A stretch of 16,366 bases of DNA. Source: Patescibacteria group bacterium UBA5124. GTDB taxonomy: Bacteria > Patescibacteriota > Gracilibacteria > Absconditabacterales > Absconditicoccaceae. The position numbers and the translations under genes are program-made. Location: contig DHYS01000018.1 of NCBI GenBank assembly GCA_002414185.1, forward strand, positions 15,560 to 31,925, in the 5' to 3' direction. Of the stretch, positions 1 through 8,204 are shown in pieces; the stretch's first letter is position 1, and every line of letters starts with the position of its first letter. The notes under the pieces are model-generated. The model was not told the origin of the DNA, searched no databases, and worked only from the letters and a program-made list of their open reading frames with translations.

Positions 1-107
1 CTAGGACAAATTATTTAAGCAATCAAGAAGCTAAAATATTCATTATAGATTTTTTAAATACACATCATCCAAAACTTTTGTCTTTTTTTACAACCACCTC
101 ACCCAAC

Positions 108-569
108 ATGATCTACAAACACACCCAAATCAGTTATATGATGATCATTATTACTCTGGCCATAACAGCATTTTTTGTCTGGACCTACATTACTGCCTCT
201 GCCGAACCTGCATGACCAGACTCTGGTACAAACCTTGCCGTTACCACAATAATGACACTTATCATACGGGTTATTAGCTCATTTACCTCACTCCAAGTAA
301 TTATCGACAAAAAATACCTCCAAATTAAGTTTGGATACGGAATATTTAAAAAGAAATTTTTACTAAATGATATAGTCTCTGCCAAAACGGTCAAAAATCA
401 CCGATATTACGGATGGGGAATCAGAGTATGGTTCTGGCCAAAAATGAGAATCTACAATGTTTCTGGTTTTGATGCAGTAGAAATTAAACTTAAAAATGGG
501 AAAATATACAGAATTGGTACCAACGAACCTAAAAAATTAGAACAAACAATTCTTCAATCGATTACATAA
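108..569 (+). CDS. Two-helix membrane protein with bacterial PH-like domain
   Basis: Predicted 153-residue inner-membrane protein of unknown role. Two hydrophobic segments (about residues 8-29 and 44-60) precede a soluble C-terminal part of about 90 residues. That part resembles the small bacterial PH-like domains found after paired helices: a YYGWGIRV segment near 100, an IYNVSGFDAVEIKL strand near 115-128, a GKIYRIGTNEP turn, then a final amphipathic helix. Codon 36 is TGA (213-215) and must be read through as glycine to give one protein. I chose the ATG at 108 because MIYKHTQISYMM looks like the usual beginning of this family. The frame is in fact open back to the window edge, so an upstream start is possible, and no ribosome binding site is visible. 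It converges with the methyltransferase gene, with only 4 bases between the stop codons. Family membership is inferred from sequence pattern. Confidence 0.7.
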
Positions 570-573
570 ATTC

Positions 574-1128
574 CTATTTCTTATACAAAAAAATACTCTC
601 CTTTCCCTTCTTATTCTTGATTATTTCATAAGATTGATGCTTACTAAACTTAAACGTATTAGCTATGATTATAGCATCTTTTTTCATCGTTTTCCAAATC
701 CATTCCTCTATTTCAGCCAACTGTCATGGCAAAAGATAGACATAAATATAGTCAAAGGTAGACAAATCTACTTTTAGAAAATTTTTTTTATAAATCTGAA
801 CACTATCACGTACACCAAACCAACGATTGAGTATCTTTCCAAACACGATAGCATAGATATTGATATCATATCCGGATCCTTTCAATCAAAACTCTTTAGC
901 AAAAAATCTCAAAGCTTTTCCATCTCCACATCCAAGATCAACAATCTTTTTACTCTTATGAAGATGAAGGTTCTGTTTCATCAAATCTATCTCCTTATTA
1001 AACGAAGAAACATAAGGAGCAGCCTTAGTCTTTCTAAACAATCACAAAAGGAGATAAAACACCATCAAAAGGTTTAATCCCAAAACAATCCCTACTACAA
1101 GCAACAACAAAATAAGAGGAAACGACAT
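574..1128 (-). CDS. Membrane-anchored SAM-dependent class I methyltransferase
   Basis: 184 residues when TGA is read as glycine (three in-frame TGA codons). An N-terminal hydrophobic segment (residues 4-29) anchors the protein in the membrane. A class I SAM-binding fold follows, with motif I VDLGCGDGKAL at 63-73, an acidic GYDIN after the second strand (86-90), DYIYVYLLPGQL at 126-137 and ANTFKF at 156-161. The LLP signature and the ANTF strand resemble the small FAM173/ATPSCKMT-like lysine methyltransferases and their bacterial relatives. The substrate cannot be told from the sequence. The gene lies 25 bases downstream of adk in the same direction and is probably co-transcribed with it. Under the standard code it would look like three fragments. 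Confidence 0.8.
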
Positions 1129-1153
1129 CCAAAAAAACTATCAGAAATAAATA

Positions 1154-1738
1154 TTAGTCTACTATTCAAAGATTTTCTAGTGCTTTTATGGTATCTTGAA
1201 ATATTTTCTCTACTGACTGATCAGCATCGATATGAATTACTTTTCAAATACTATTTAAATATTCTATCACAGGAACAGTCTCTTTTTCATAAATAGATAG
1301 CCTCTTTTCTACAGCTTCTTTATTATCATCTACACGTCATTCCAAGCTAGCTCTATGCATAATTCTTTCAATTGCCTTTTCCTTTGAGAGCTGAAAATGA
1401 ATACAGACAAATCATCTTCTATGAAGGTGTTCATTATTCAAAAAATAATACATTTGCGGCAAACTTCTCATGAATCAATCCACAAGCATATTTTGACCGG
1501 GTTTCAAAAGGTGTTGATACGTATCAAACAATCAGAAAGTAATAGCATCATCTACCATTTTTCCTTGATCCATACGAGTTTTGATATGATCTCCTAGCAC
1601 ATTATCATTAGACTTCAATGCTCTTAGGATATTTCCTGGTTCAAAATACTGATAATTCTTTAGTTTTCCCATAAGCAAATCTGCCTGAGTACCTTTTCCA
1701 GATCCTTGAATACCAAACAAGATAATATCTCTTCTCAT
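1154..1738 (-). CDS. adk: Adenylate kinase
   Basis: 194 residues. Catalyses ATP + AMP = 2 ADP in the cytoplasm. Visible features: P-loop GIQGSGKGTQ at 9-18, AMP-binding region with FEPGNILR at 32-39 (usually STGDMLR), DGFMRSLPQ at 87-95 (usually DGFPR), and LEGRVDDN at 132-139, equivalent to the GRxDDN of the family. No zinc-binding LID is present, so this is a short-type enzyme. Six glycines are TGA, including those of DGF and EGR, so standard translation stops after residue 68. In many bacteria adk follows secY in the spc operon. Here it lies just beyond the terminator of the ribosomal-protein block and has its own candidate promoter (1782-1809). Confidence 0.93.
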
Positions 1739-1781
1739 ATTTAATAAGGATAAATAGATAAAACGTTTTGTTTATCTACCG

Positions 1782-1809
1782 ACTATACAGAAAAAAAATA
1801 ATAATGCAA
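1782..1809 (-). promoter_or_regulatory. Candidate sigma-70 promoter of adk
   Basis: On the minus strand TTGCAT (1804-1809) and TATAGT (1782-1787) are separated by 16 bases. The site lies between the terminator of the ribosomal block and the adk start, giving a leader of about 35-40 bases. A 10-bp palindrome, AAAACGTTTT (1760-1769), sits in this leader. The promoter is inferred from sequence pattern only. Confidence 0.5.
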
Positions 1810-1819
1810 AATTTTTAAT

Positions 1820-1847
1820 AAAACAAAAATCCCACCGTTGTGGGATT
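1820..1847 (-). terminator. Intrinsic terminator of the ribosomal-protein block
   Basis: Perfect 8-bp stem AATCCCAC/GTGGGATT (1828-1835 with 1840-1847) and a four-base loop. On the minus strand it is followed by a run of T interrupted by one G. It lies 25 bases after the rpsI stop, and no other strong terminator is seen inside the minus-strand block to its right. Confidence 0.88.
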
Positions 1848-1871
1848 CCTGTATATATATTTGAAAAACGA

Positions 1872-2294
1872 TTATCTCTTTGACCATGTAGGTGATTTTC
1901 TCGCTTTCTTGAGACCTGGCTTCTTTCTTTCCTTTACTCTTGGATCTCTCTTTAAAAGACCAAAAGGTTTTAAAGTAAGTCTAAATTCAGGATTCCATTC
2001 AATCAATGCTCTAGCAAAAGCTAGTTTAATAGCATCAGATTGTCCAGCAATACCACCACCACAAATCTTGATAGCGGCATCAAATTTTTTAGCCATATCA
2101 GCTCCTAATGTAGCGAAAGGAGCCAAAGCATTATCCAAAAGATAAAGATTTCATCCAAAATAGTCTTGCATAGATTTTTGTACACCTTTTGCAGTAGTTA
2201 CTTGGAAGTCACCAGTACCTTTAGCATAAAGCTTTACTACAGCACTAGTTTCCTTTCTTCTTCCGATAGCGTAATTATATTCTTTGTTTGCCAT
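1872..2294 (-). CDS. rpsI: Small ribosomal subunit protein uS9
   Basis: 140 residues, normal for bacterial S9. The N-terminal YAIGRRKETSAVVKLY (7-22), the central GGGIAGQSDAIKLAFARAL segment, RDPRVKERKKPGLKKARKSP and the terminal SKR are all diagnostic. The basic tail reaches toward the ribosomal P site. One glycine (FGGN, codon 48, TGA at 2151-2153) is recoded. The ATG overlaps the rplM stop by one base (TAATG), so translation is probably coupled to L13, the conserved partner. It is the last gene before the terminator. Confidence 0.96.
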
Positions 2295-2752
2295 TAGTTA
2301 TAGAGGTTTACAGGTTTAAAATTATCATATTGAGACGTAGTACCAACTACCATTTTAAGTCTCTTCATTTTTTTATCTCTGAGCTTATTTTTAGCAAGCA
2401 TTCCTCTTACTGCTTCCTTTAAAATTCTTTCAGGATTCTTTTTCAATACATCAGCAAAGGTCATAGTTTTCAAATTTCCTTTGTATCCACTGTAAGAATA
2501 ATAAAGTTTTTTAAGTTCTTTACCACCACTAATTTTAACATTTTGGATATTTTCTACGATAACGAAATCTCCACAATCCCAAAAATCACAGTAATAAGCC
2601 TTATCTTTTCCTAGAAGCTTCTTAGCGATATCGCAAGCAAGTCTTCCAAGTGTTTTTTCTGATGCATCTACTTTCCACCACGTTCTTTGGTTATCCATAT
2701 CAGCTGGTTTAACCCAAAGCGTTTTGTTAAGGTCCTTTTTAGTAAATTCCAT
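2294..2752 (-). CDS. rplM: Large ribosomal subunit protein uL13
   Basis: 152 residues. Family signatures: RTWWKVDASEKTLGRLACDIAKKLLGKDK near the N terminus, then CGDFVIVENIQNVKISGGK, the AVRGMLAKNKLRDKKMKRLKMVVG segment with the conserved basic helix, and a C-terminal tail. An early assembly protein of the 50S subunit. The ATG at 2752 is preferred over a possible in-frame TTG six codons earlier. No TGA glycines occur. Its stop overlaps the rpsI start by one base. Confidence 0.95.
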   Translation of the reverse strand: MEFTKKDLNKTLWVKPADMDNQRTWWKVDASEKTLGRLACDIAKKLLGKDKAYYCDFWDCGDFVIVENIQNVKISGGKELKKLYYSYSGYKGNLKTMTFADVLKKNPERILKEAVRGMLAKNKLRDKKMKRLKMVVGTTSQYDNFKPVNLYN

Positions 2753-2785
2753 TGGTATATAATCTATCAACTAAAGATGAATGTT

Positions 2786-3172
2786 TTACAATAATTTAAG
2801 TAATACTTTTGGAGCAGCATCCCCAACTCTAAATCCGATATTGTACAAAGCTACAAAACCTGATTTTTTACCTTCTTTAAGATATTTTGGTAAAAGCACA
2901 TCAACAACCTTTTTACCTTCATCTCCATATATAAGAGATTTAACGTATCTGATTGCTTCTCTTTTTCCATCTTTTTCATCTTGGTAATTTCCCATAATTT
3001 CAATCAATTTTGAGAAAAAACTATCTGCTTCAGACTTCATTACTTTAGCTCTTTTTTGAGTTGTAGTAAGTTTTCCGTTTTTTACCAAATTAGTAAGCAA
3101 AACTCTAATATACACACTTCTCGTTTTTACTCCAGTATCAATTTTTAATAATCTATTATTTTGATGTCTCAT
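2786..3172 (-). CDS. rplQ: Large ribosomal subunit protein bL17
   Basis: 128 residues. The N terminus MRHQNNRLLKIDTGVKTRSVYIRVLLTNLV corresponds to the bacterial L17 start (MRH...LGR...HR..LLRNL..SL). KLTTTQKRAKVMKSEADS matches the ITTT..KAKE.R..A region, and the end YNIGFRVGDAAPKVLLKLL matches the usual R.GDAAPM..IEL tail. L17 lies next to the nascent-peptide exit. It is placed 28 bases after rpoA, the conserved rpoA-rplQ pair. No TGA codon is present. Confidence 0.94.
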   Translation of the reverse strand: MRHQNNRLLKIDTGVKTRSVYIRVLLTNLVKNGKLTTTQKRAKVMKSEADSFFSKLIEIMGNYQDEKDGKREAIRYVKSLIYGDEGKKVVDVLLPKYLKEGKKSGFVALYNIGFRVGDAAPKVLLKLL

Positions 3173-3200
3173 TTGAACATAAACATAGGTAATAAAATAA

Positions 3201-4193
3201 TTATCCCATCAAAGATTTGCTGATATTAGCTAGTGAACTAACTATTTCATCAATAGCCTTTCTACCAACACCTTTCATCAAAAGAAGTTCTCCCTTCTTT
3301 TTCTTTTCAAGATCTTCAACGTATAATATATTATTTTTAATCAAAGCATTTCTTGTTCTTTCACTAAGAGGAAGAGCGTCAATTGGCATTGTTTTTACGC
3401 TTACTTCACCTTCAGTTCTCGTTGTTTCTTTGTTTAAATCATCGAAATCAACCAATACTGATTTATCAATATATACATTATCAAATACAAAGAGTTTAGC
3501 ATATGATGCAAGTACTTCTCCAGCAAACATAACAATTTCCTTTGGAGATACTGCATTGTATCCAGATTTGATATCCAATATCAACAAATCTTTTGTAGAA
3601 CCTGTAAAATCTTCTATTACTTCTTCTACTTCATATTTAATATATTCTACCAATTTGAATTCATTATCAATAAGCAGAATATTTACATCTGAATCGTCTT
3701 TCTTTTCACGACTTCTCAAGAAATCAATACTATAATATCCATATCCTTTTTCAATTCTTATATCAATATTTAATTCTACAGATGGATCAGTAATCTCAAA
3801 CAATACTACTTCAGGGTTAAGTAATTCTATTCCAGCAGGAAGTTTAATATCCTTAGCAGTATAGTGACCAACACCTGAGAATCTTTGAGAAATCCATTGT
3901 AAATGATCTACTCCATCATCAAACTTGAAACGTAGCTTTTTGAAGTTTAACATAATATCTATTACATTATTCATTACTCCATCAACTACATGATATTCAT
4001 GAGAAACACCTTTTATTTTCAATCCAGTAACTGCACCACCAAGACTGTATCCCAAGATAATTCTTCTAAGAGCATTTCCCAAAGTATGACCAAAACCTCT
4101 TGGTAAATACTTTACTTCAAATCTTGTAACACCATCCTGAAGATCAGAAACTATGATCTTTGGAGCTCAAATAAGTTTTTGGATATCTAACAT
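3201..4193 (-). CDS. rpoA: RNA polymerase alpha subunit
   Basis: 330 residues, the usual length. The N-terminal dimerisation domain (about 1-235) shows the signature RGFGHTLGNALRRIILGYSLGGAVTGLKIKGV at 31-62 and KLPAGIELLNPEVVLFEI in the middle. A linker with acidic and basic residues precedes a C-terminal domain (about 255-330) with LPLSERTRNALIKNNILYVEDL and the helix-hairpin-helix MKGVGRKAIDEI. The alpha dimer scaffolds polymerase assembly and contacts UP elements and activators. The true start is the ATG at 4193, because codon 9 is a TGA glycine that hides the first 37 residues in a standard translation. It lies between rpsD and rplQ as in the classical alpha operon. Confidence 0.96.
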
Positions 4194-4222
4194 ACGTTTT
4201 TGTTAAAGTATATAAAGAAATA

Positions 4223-4840
4223 TTAAGCTCTAGCGTAGAATTCAATTACTTTCAACACATCAGCATTAACAGCAATTTCTCCCATTTGTGGCATACTTAC
4301 CAATTCTATACCATAACCATTTCTATCTATCTTAACCCAAGAAGGAACCTTAACCTTACTATCCAAAGATTGAGCATACAAAGGTGAATTAGTCAAACCT
4401 TGTTTAAGAGTTATTTTATCTCCTGGTTTAATAAATGTAGATGGTATATTGTGTTTAACACCATTCAATTGAAAATGACCATGAGTTACCATTTGTCTAG
4501 CTTGCATCATAGTTTTTGCAAATCCAGATCTATAAATAACTGAATCCATTCTTCTTTCCAAGAATTGAAACAACGCAACATCATGAGTAACTTGATTATT
4601 CTTTGAATATTGAGCAGCTATTTCTTTTACAATTCTTACAAATTGTTTTTCAGAAAGACCATATGTTCTTTTAAGAACTTGTTTGTTTCTCAAAAGTTTT
4701 CCATATTCAGAAGATCTTTGCATATTTGCACCGTGTTGACCAGGCAAATTTCTGTTGTTTTTAATATTATATTTTTTAGATCAAAACAAGTCAACTTGTT
4801 CTCTTCTACATAATTTAAATTTTGGACCTGTATATCTCAT
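4223..4840 (-). CDS. rpsD: Small ribosomal subunit protein uS4
   Basis: 205 residues. Starts MRYTGPKFKLCRREQVDLFG with TGA at codon 20. RNLPGQHGANMQRSSEYGKLL is the S4 N-terminal signature, followed by the S4 RNA-binding domain (FLERRMDSVIYRSGFAKTMMQARQMVTHGHFQLNG, about 95-130). Only one of the zinc-ribbon cysteines remains (C11), so this is a zinc-independent form. In other bacteria S4 nucleates 30S assembly and can repress its own operon. Here it sits between rpsK and rpoA in the conserved order. Confidence 0.96.
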
Positions 4841-4867
4841 GTATACAACGAGTAAAAATAATAAAAA

Positions 4868-5263
4868 TTAGTTTTTCTTTGGTCTAACTCCCTTAACTCC
4901 ACCAAATTGAATAGGAGTAGCTTCCTTAATATATTGGATATCTATTAATCCTATTTCATTGATAGCCTTGAAAACACCGTCTCTAGCCATACCAACTCCC
5001 TTAAATATAACACCAATTTCTTTAAGCCCTAAACCTTGAGCTTCTTTAAGGATGTGTTTAGTCAAAACTTCAGCTGCATAAGGAGTATTTTTTTTAGCTC
5101 CTTTATATCCAAGAAGTCCTGTTCAACCACCCAAAACTTTACTTCAATTTTCATCAATCAAAGCAATTATTGTATTGTTATCTGTAGTAAGTACTTTTAA
5201 TATTCCAGAAACAATTTTGATATCCTTTTTCTTCTTAGAAGAAGCTTTATCTTTTACTGCCAT
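4868..5263 (-). CDS. rpsK: Small ribosomal subunit protein uS11
   Basis: 131 residues. GLLGYKGAKKNTPYAAEVL matches the usual GxxGFKGSRKSTPYAA motif, and EIGVIFKGVGMARDGVFKAINEIGL matches VxVKGPGxGRExAIRAL. TGA codes for two glycines (ENGS and the third glycine of LGGGTG), both at plausible positions. The C terminus is odd: the nearly universal PIPHNGCRPPKKRRV is replaced by PIQFGGVKGVRPKKN, losing the PHNG. It sits between rpsM and rpsD as in most bacteria. Confidence 0.94.
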
Positions 5264-5290
5264 AATAAAAAATTATCTAAACAAATAAAA

Positions 5291-5665
5291 TTATTTCTTC
5301 AAGACTGGTCTAACTTTTGATCTTCCCAAAAGTTTTTTAGCAGTTCTTGCATTCTTTCTTGTACATTGACCTCTTACAGGAAGTCCAACATTATGTCTCA
5401 TACCTCTATAACACTTAATTTCCTTAAGTCTTTTGATAGCATGAGCTATTTCTCTCTTAAGATCATTTTCCAAAACATATTTTTTAAGTTCGTCACTGAT
5501 CTTTTTTTGTTCATCTTCATCAATTTCCTTTACCTTTTTAGCAGGACTGATTTTTAAAGATTCCAAAACTTTCTTAGATCTATTTCTACCAATTCCATAA
5601 ATAGCAGTCAAAGCTATCCAGATTGACTTATTCTCGTCCAAAACATGTCACATTAATCTAAACAT
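5291..5665 (-). CDS. rpsM: Small ribosomal subunit protein uS13
   Basis: 124 residues. MFRLMGHVLDENKSIWIALTAIYGIGRNRSKKVLES fits the S13 start MARIAGV.LP.NK...IALT.IYGIG. The second half has CYRGMRHNVGLPVRGQCTRKNARTAK, the hallmark rRNA-binding stretch (RGQRTRTNARTRKG in most bacteria), and a basic tail. Codon 6 is TGA and aligns with the glycine of IAG. This fixes the start at the ATG at 5665, upstream of what the standard code would allow. Confidence 0.95.
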
Positions 5666-5691
5666 AATTGTGATTGATCAATAATATAAAA

Positions 5692-5808
5692 TTATCCTTG
5701 TCTAGCTTTATGCCTAGGATTTTTTTTGCAAGTAACATATAATTTTCCATATCTTTTAATAATCTTACAATAGATACACCTTTTCTTTAATGAAGTTTTT
5801 ACTTTCAT
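5692..5808 (-). CDS. rpmJ: Large ribosomal subunit protein bL36
   Basis: 38 residues, the normal size. Starts MKVKTSLKKRC and carries a zinc-binding pattern C-x2-C-x13-C-x4-H (CIYC, then VTCKKNPRHK), i.e. the zinc-containing C+ form. It ends HKARQG, as L36 usually does. Located between infA and rpsM, the standard bacterial neighbourhood. No TGA codon is present. A longer reading upstream in the same frame is not supported by the family length. Confidence 0.95.
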   Translation of the reverse strand: MKVKTSLKKRCIYCKIIKRYGKLYVTCKKNPRHKARQG

Positions 5809-5845
5809 GGAAATATAAGATAAACAAATAAACTTAGTCCTATTG

Positions 5846-6106
5846 TTAATTACCAGCAACTGGTCTTTCAACAACTTTATTATAATCATTATATCTAAAT
5901 ATAATACGTCATTGAGACATATCATATTGATTAACTTCGACCTTTACTCGATCTCAAGGGATGATGGAAATATGAGCCTGATTCATTTTTCATGATTTTT
6001 TACAACGAATCATTGTTTCAACATCTTTTAATCTTACCTTGAAAAATCCAGCAGGCAATGCTTCCAATATTTCACCATCTCGTTCTAGAACACCTTCTTT
6101 TGTCAT
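5846..6106 (-). CDS. infA: Translation initiation factor IF-1
   Basis: 86 residues, not visible as one open frame in the standard code because three glycines are TGA. Translation gives MTKEGVLERDGEILEALP, then FFKVRLKD, KKSGKMNQAHISIIPGDRVKVEV and YDMSQGRIIFRY, matching the IF-1 OB fold (SGKMR, ILPGDKVTVEL, YDLSKGRI.YR). All three TGA codons lie exactly on conserved glycines (SGK, PGD, QGR), which is strong proof of the recoding. A 15-residue tail follows the usual end of the fold. The ATG overlaps the rplU stop by one base. Confidence 0.95.
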
Positions 6107-6420
6107 TAGGCGTGTATTTTTTTAATTTCTAAAACAGTTTGTTTTGCTCTAAATCCTATTGTTCTTTCATATCTATTCTTTCTCATAAACTTAACAACTC
6201 TGATTTTATCTCATTGTTTAGCTTCAACAACCTTACAAACAACATGAGCCTTTAGATATGGAGCACCAACAAGAGCCTTATCACCATTTTCATCAAAAAT
6301 CGACAATACTTCTTTTACTTCTATTTCAGAACCATTTTCAGCATCGATCTTGTCTACGATAATAGTATCTCCTTCTGTAACAATATATTGATGTCCTTGA
6401 AGACTTATAACTGCATACAT
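6106..6420 (-). CDS. rplU: Large ribosomal subunit protein bL21
   Basis: 104 residues, the usual length. MYAVISLQGHQYIVTEGDTIIVDKI fits the L21 start MYAII.TGGKQY.V.EGD...VE.L, and KALVGAPYLKAHVVCKVVEAKQGDKIRVVKFMRKNRYERTIGFRAKQT matches the GxPYV..A.V.A.V......KI.VFK...R..Y....GHRQ..T region. One TGA (KQGDK). L21 normally pairs with L27. Its place directly upstream of infA, overlapping by one base, is unusual. Confidence 0.93.
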
Positions 6421-6483
6421 TACAAACAAATTTATAATTTAAAATCTGAATTTATATTATTTTATACTTATACATATTTACGC

Positions 6484-6747
6484 TTATACTATCTTTCCAA
6501 GTTGAGCTAATGTATTGTACTTTTTCTTATTTTTTCTATATGCAGAAGAAACGATAGCTTTAATTCTTTTATATCTTCTAGCACTAGGGAAATCATATGA
6601 AACAGTTTTTCTGAACCATTTAGTTCCATAGTGTTTTTGTTTCTTAGCTTTATCTAAAATATGAGAAGCCCATAATTCTTTTTTATAGAAAGAAATAATT
6701 CTTTCATTAGTATTTAAATCTCCAGATCTTCGGATGGTAAATCACAT
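6484..6747 (-). CDS. Small basic protein, possibly a divergent bS21
   Basis: 87 residues, starting M-G with the glycine encoded by TGA straight after the start codon, so the standard code shows almost nothing here. The protein is strongly basic (many K and R), rich in aromatic residues, with no membrane segment. The first half loosely follows the bS21 pattern: basic strand, then an E-rich helix with FYKKEL, then IL, then basic residues and a tyrosine. It is longer than most bS21 proteins and continues with a second basic helical part. Its position between tRNA-Leu and rplU, inside a ribosomal-protein block, favours a ribosomal or RNA-binding role. The bS21 assignment is only a guess. The gene itself is well supported by frame continuity. 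Confidence 0.6.
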
Positions 6748-6777
6748 GGATACCCTATAAAAAACTAAAATACAAAT

Positions 6778-6861
6778 TGCCGGGAACCGGAATCGAACCG
6801 GTACGACATTACTGTCGCAGGATTTTAAGTCCTGTGCGTCTACCAATTCCGCCATCCCGGC
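6778..6861 (-). tRNA. tRNA-Leu (anticodon UAA)
   Basis: 84 nt. The acceptor stem GCCGGGA/TCCCGGC and T arm ACCGG-TTCGATT-CCGGT are perfect. The anticodon loop CTTAAAA gives UAA. A long variable arm of class II type has a CGACA/TGTCG stem. Discriminator A; CCA is not encoded. It lies between rplT and the small basic protein gene, so it is probably cut out of a longer transcript. Confidence 0.96.
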
Positions 6862-6903
6862 ATGAGGAGTATAGGAGTAGACTATATATTACAAATATTA
6901 TAA

Positions 6904-7251
6904 TTATTTAATGATTTCAGCATAGATTTTGTCAAATGCTTGAGGGAATGCAACAGCTATATTTGACAACACTTTTCTATCCAATTGAATATTTTTTGCT
7001 GTCATTGTTCCAATAACCTTAGCATAACTAGATCCCTTTGATCTAATAACTGCAGACAATCTTTCAATCCACAATTTTCTAAAGTCTCTCTTCTTTTCTC
7101 TTCTAGCTTTATATGCATGTTGTCCTTGTTTTACCAAAGCCAATCTTACTTGTTTGTAGACATTTTTTCTCCCTAAAGAAAACCCTTTAGCCATTCCTAC
7201 AAACTTCTTATGTCTCTTATGTCTTTGTAAACCATTTTTAACTCTTACCAT
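6904..7251 (-). CDS. rplT: Large ribosomal subunit protein bL20
   Basis: 115 residues. MVRVKNGLQRHKRHKKFVGMAKGFSLGRKNVYKQVRLALVKQGQHAYKARREKKRDFRKLWIERLSA is a clear L20 start (MARVKRGV..R.RHKK.LK.AKGY.G.R...Y..A...V...G.YAYRDRR.KKR.FR.LWI.RINA). It is a primary rRNA binder and early 50S assembly factor. It is the last gene of the conserved infC-rpmI-rplT order, 5 bases after rpmI. No TGA codon. In other bacteria L20 represses this operon; no clear L20 operator was recognised here. Confidence 0.96.
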   Translation of the reverse strand: MVRVKNGLQRHKRHKKFVGMAKGFSLGRKNVYKQVRLALVKQGQHAYKARREKKRDFRKLWIERLSAVIRSKGSSYAKVIGTMTAKNIQLDRKVLSNIAVAFPQAFDKIYAEIIK

Positions 7252-7256
7252 TGGGA

Positions 7257-7451
7257 TTAATTATAAGGAAATAAATCTCTAACTTTTTTAGTATATGATA
7301 CATGCAACTCTTTTCCATATACACTCTTCTTATTTGTTTTACCTTTATTAGTTAACAAATGATTGTTACATGCTTTTTTAAACATAACTTTTTTAGACTT
7401 AGTTATCTTAAATCTCTTAGCAGCTCATGAATGTGTTTTTACCTTAGCCAT
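7257..7451 (-). CDS. rpmI: Large ribosomal subunit protein bL35
   Basis: 64 residues. MAKVKTHSGAAKRFKITKSKKVMFKKACNNHLLTNKGKTNKK matches L35 (MPKMKT..AAAKRF..T..GK..R..A...H.L..K..K.KR), ending VRDLFPYN like the VK.LLPY of the family. Codon 9 is TGA (SGAAKRF), so a standard-code search misses it. Placed between infC and rplT as expected. Confidence 0.95.
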
Positions 7452-7461
7452 ACTTACACAA

Positions 7462-8142
7462 TTATTTATTAAATAAAACCATACTATATCATTGCATTTC
7501 TTGTTTAGGTTGATCAAACTGTGGTCTACCAACATCAGACAATGCCTGTTTTACTGATTGAAGCTTTTCTATAGCTTTATCTGCATAGATTTTTTCTCTT
7601 CACTTAAGTTTTATAAGGAACTTAACATTATAACCATCTCACAACATTTCTTTAGCCTTCTTTATTTTCAAAGCAAGATCGTTTTCTCCTATTGAATAGT
7701 TCAATTTCAGTTCTTTCATCACGTTAGGCTTCTGATTTTTTTTCTTTTCTCTATCTTCTTTCTGTTTCAAATACATATACTTTCCATAATCGAGAATCTT
7801 CACAGTAGAAGTCATTGTTTCTTGATCATATCTCATCTGAACAAGATCTTTACCTTGTTCTTCAGCCATTTCCAATGCTCTTCTTCTAGGAAATGTTCAC
7901 AAATTTTTTCCTTCCTCATCTATGATTACAATATTAGGAGCTTTAATATTTTCATTAACAAAAACCATAGGAACTCTAGCACCAGCAAACTGTTGTTTGT
8001 TTTGATGTTGATTTGGTTTATTGTTTTGAAAATGAGAAGAATTAGCAGGTCTAGCAGACGAATTATTATTCGGTCTTACGAACGAATTGTTTGGTCTTGA
8101 AACACCTGGTCTTTGTTGAGAAGAATGATTTTGTTGTGCCAT
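7462..8142 (-). CDS. infC: Translation initiation factor IF-3 with Asn/Gln-rich N-terminal extension
   Basis: 226 residues, about 50 longer than typical IF-3. Residues 1-57 are a low-complexity tail rich in N, Q, S, P and R. The N-domain begins at VNENIKAPNIVIIDEEGKNLG (62-82) and continues RRRALEMAEEQGKDLVQ. The linker and C-domain follow (VKILDYGKYMYLKQKEDREKKKNQKPNVMKELKLNYSIGENDLALKIKKAKEML, then GYNVKFLIKLKGRE) and end MQGYSMVLFNK. Four glycines are TGA (codons 82, 168, 181, 218), which splits the gene under the standard code. IF-3 prevents subunit joining and proofreads start-codon choice. The start is an ordinary ATG, not the rare AUU seen in E. coli. A candidate promoter lies just upstream. 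Confidence 0.95.
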
Positions 8143-8149
8143 TAATAAG

Positions 8150-8182
8150 TGAGTAATAAATGAGTAATTATATATGAGTAAT
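8150..8182 (-). repeat. Three copies of an 8-base repeat in the infC leader
   Basis: TGAGTAAT occurs at 8150-8157, 8161-8168 and 8175-8182 (ATTACTCA on the transcribed strand). The copies start 11 and 14 bases apart, just before the infC start codon, and overlap the candidate -10 element. They could be operator half-sites or a local duplication. No function can be assigned. Confidence 0.45.
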
Positions 8183-8194
8183 TATTCATTACAA
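8167..8194 (-). promoter_or_regulatory. Candidate promoter of infC-rpmI-rplT
   Basis: On the minus strand TTGTAA (8189-8194) and a perfect TATAAT (8167-8172) are separated by 16 bases, about 25 bases upstream of the infC ATG. The predicted leader would be very short, under 20 bases. It lies between tRNA-Glu and infC. Confidence 0.5.
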
Positions 8195-8204
8195 TGATGG
8201 AGTT

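Noticed and set aside
1397..1597. 66-codon plus-strand frame within adk
   Set aside because: Antisense to the catalytic part of adenylate kinase; no independent support.
3217..3735. 172-codon open frame on the plus strand
   Set aside because: It lies wholly opposite rpoA, which is certain. Its composition is that of an antisense shadow, and it has no family resemblance.
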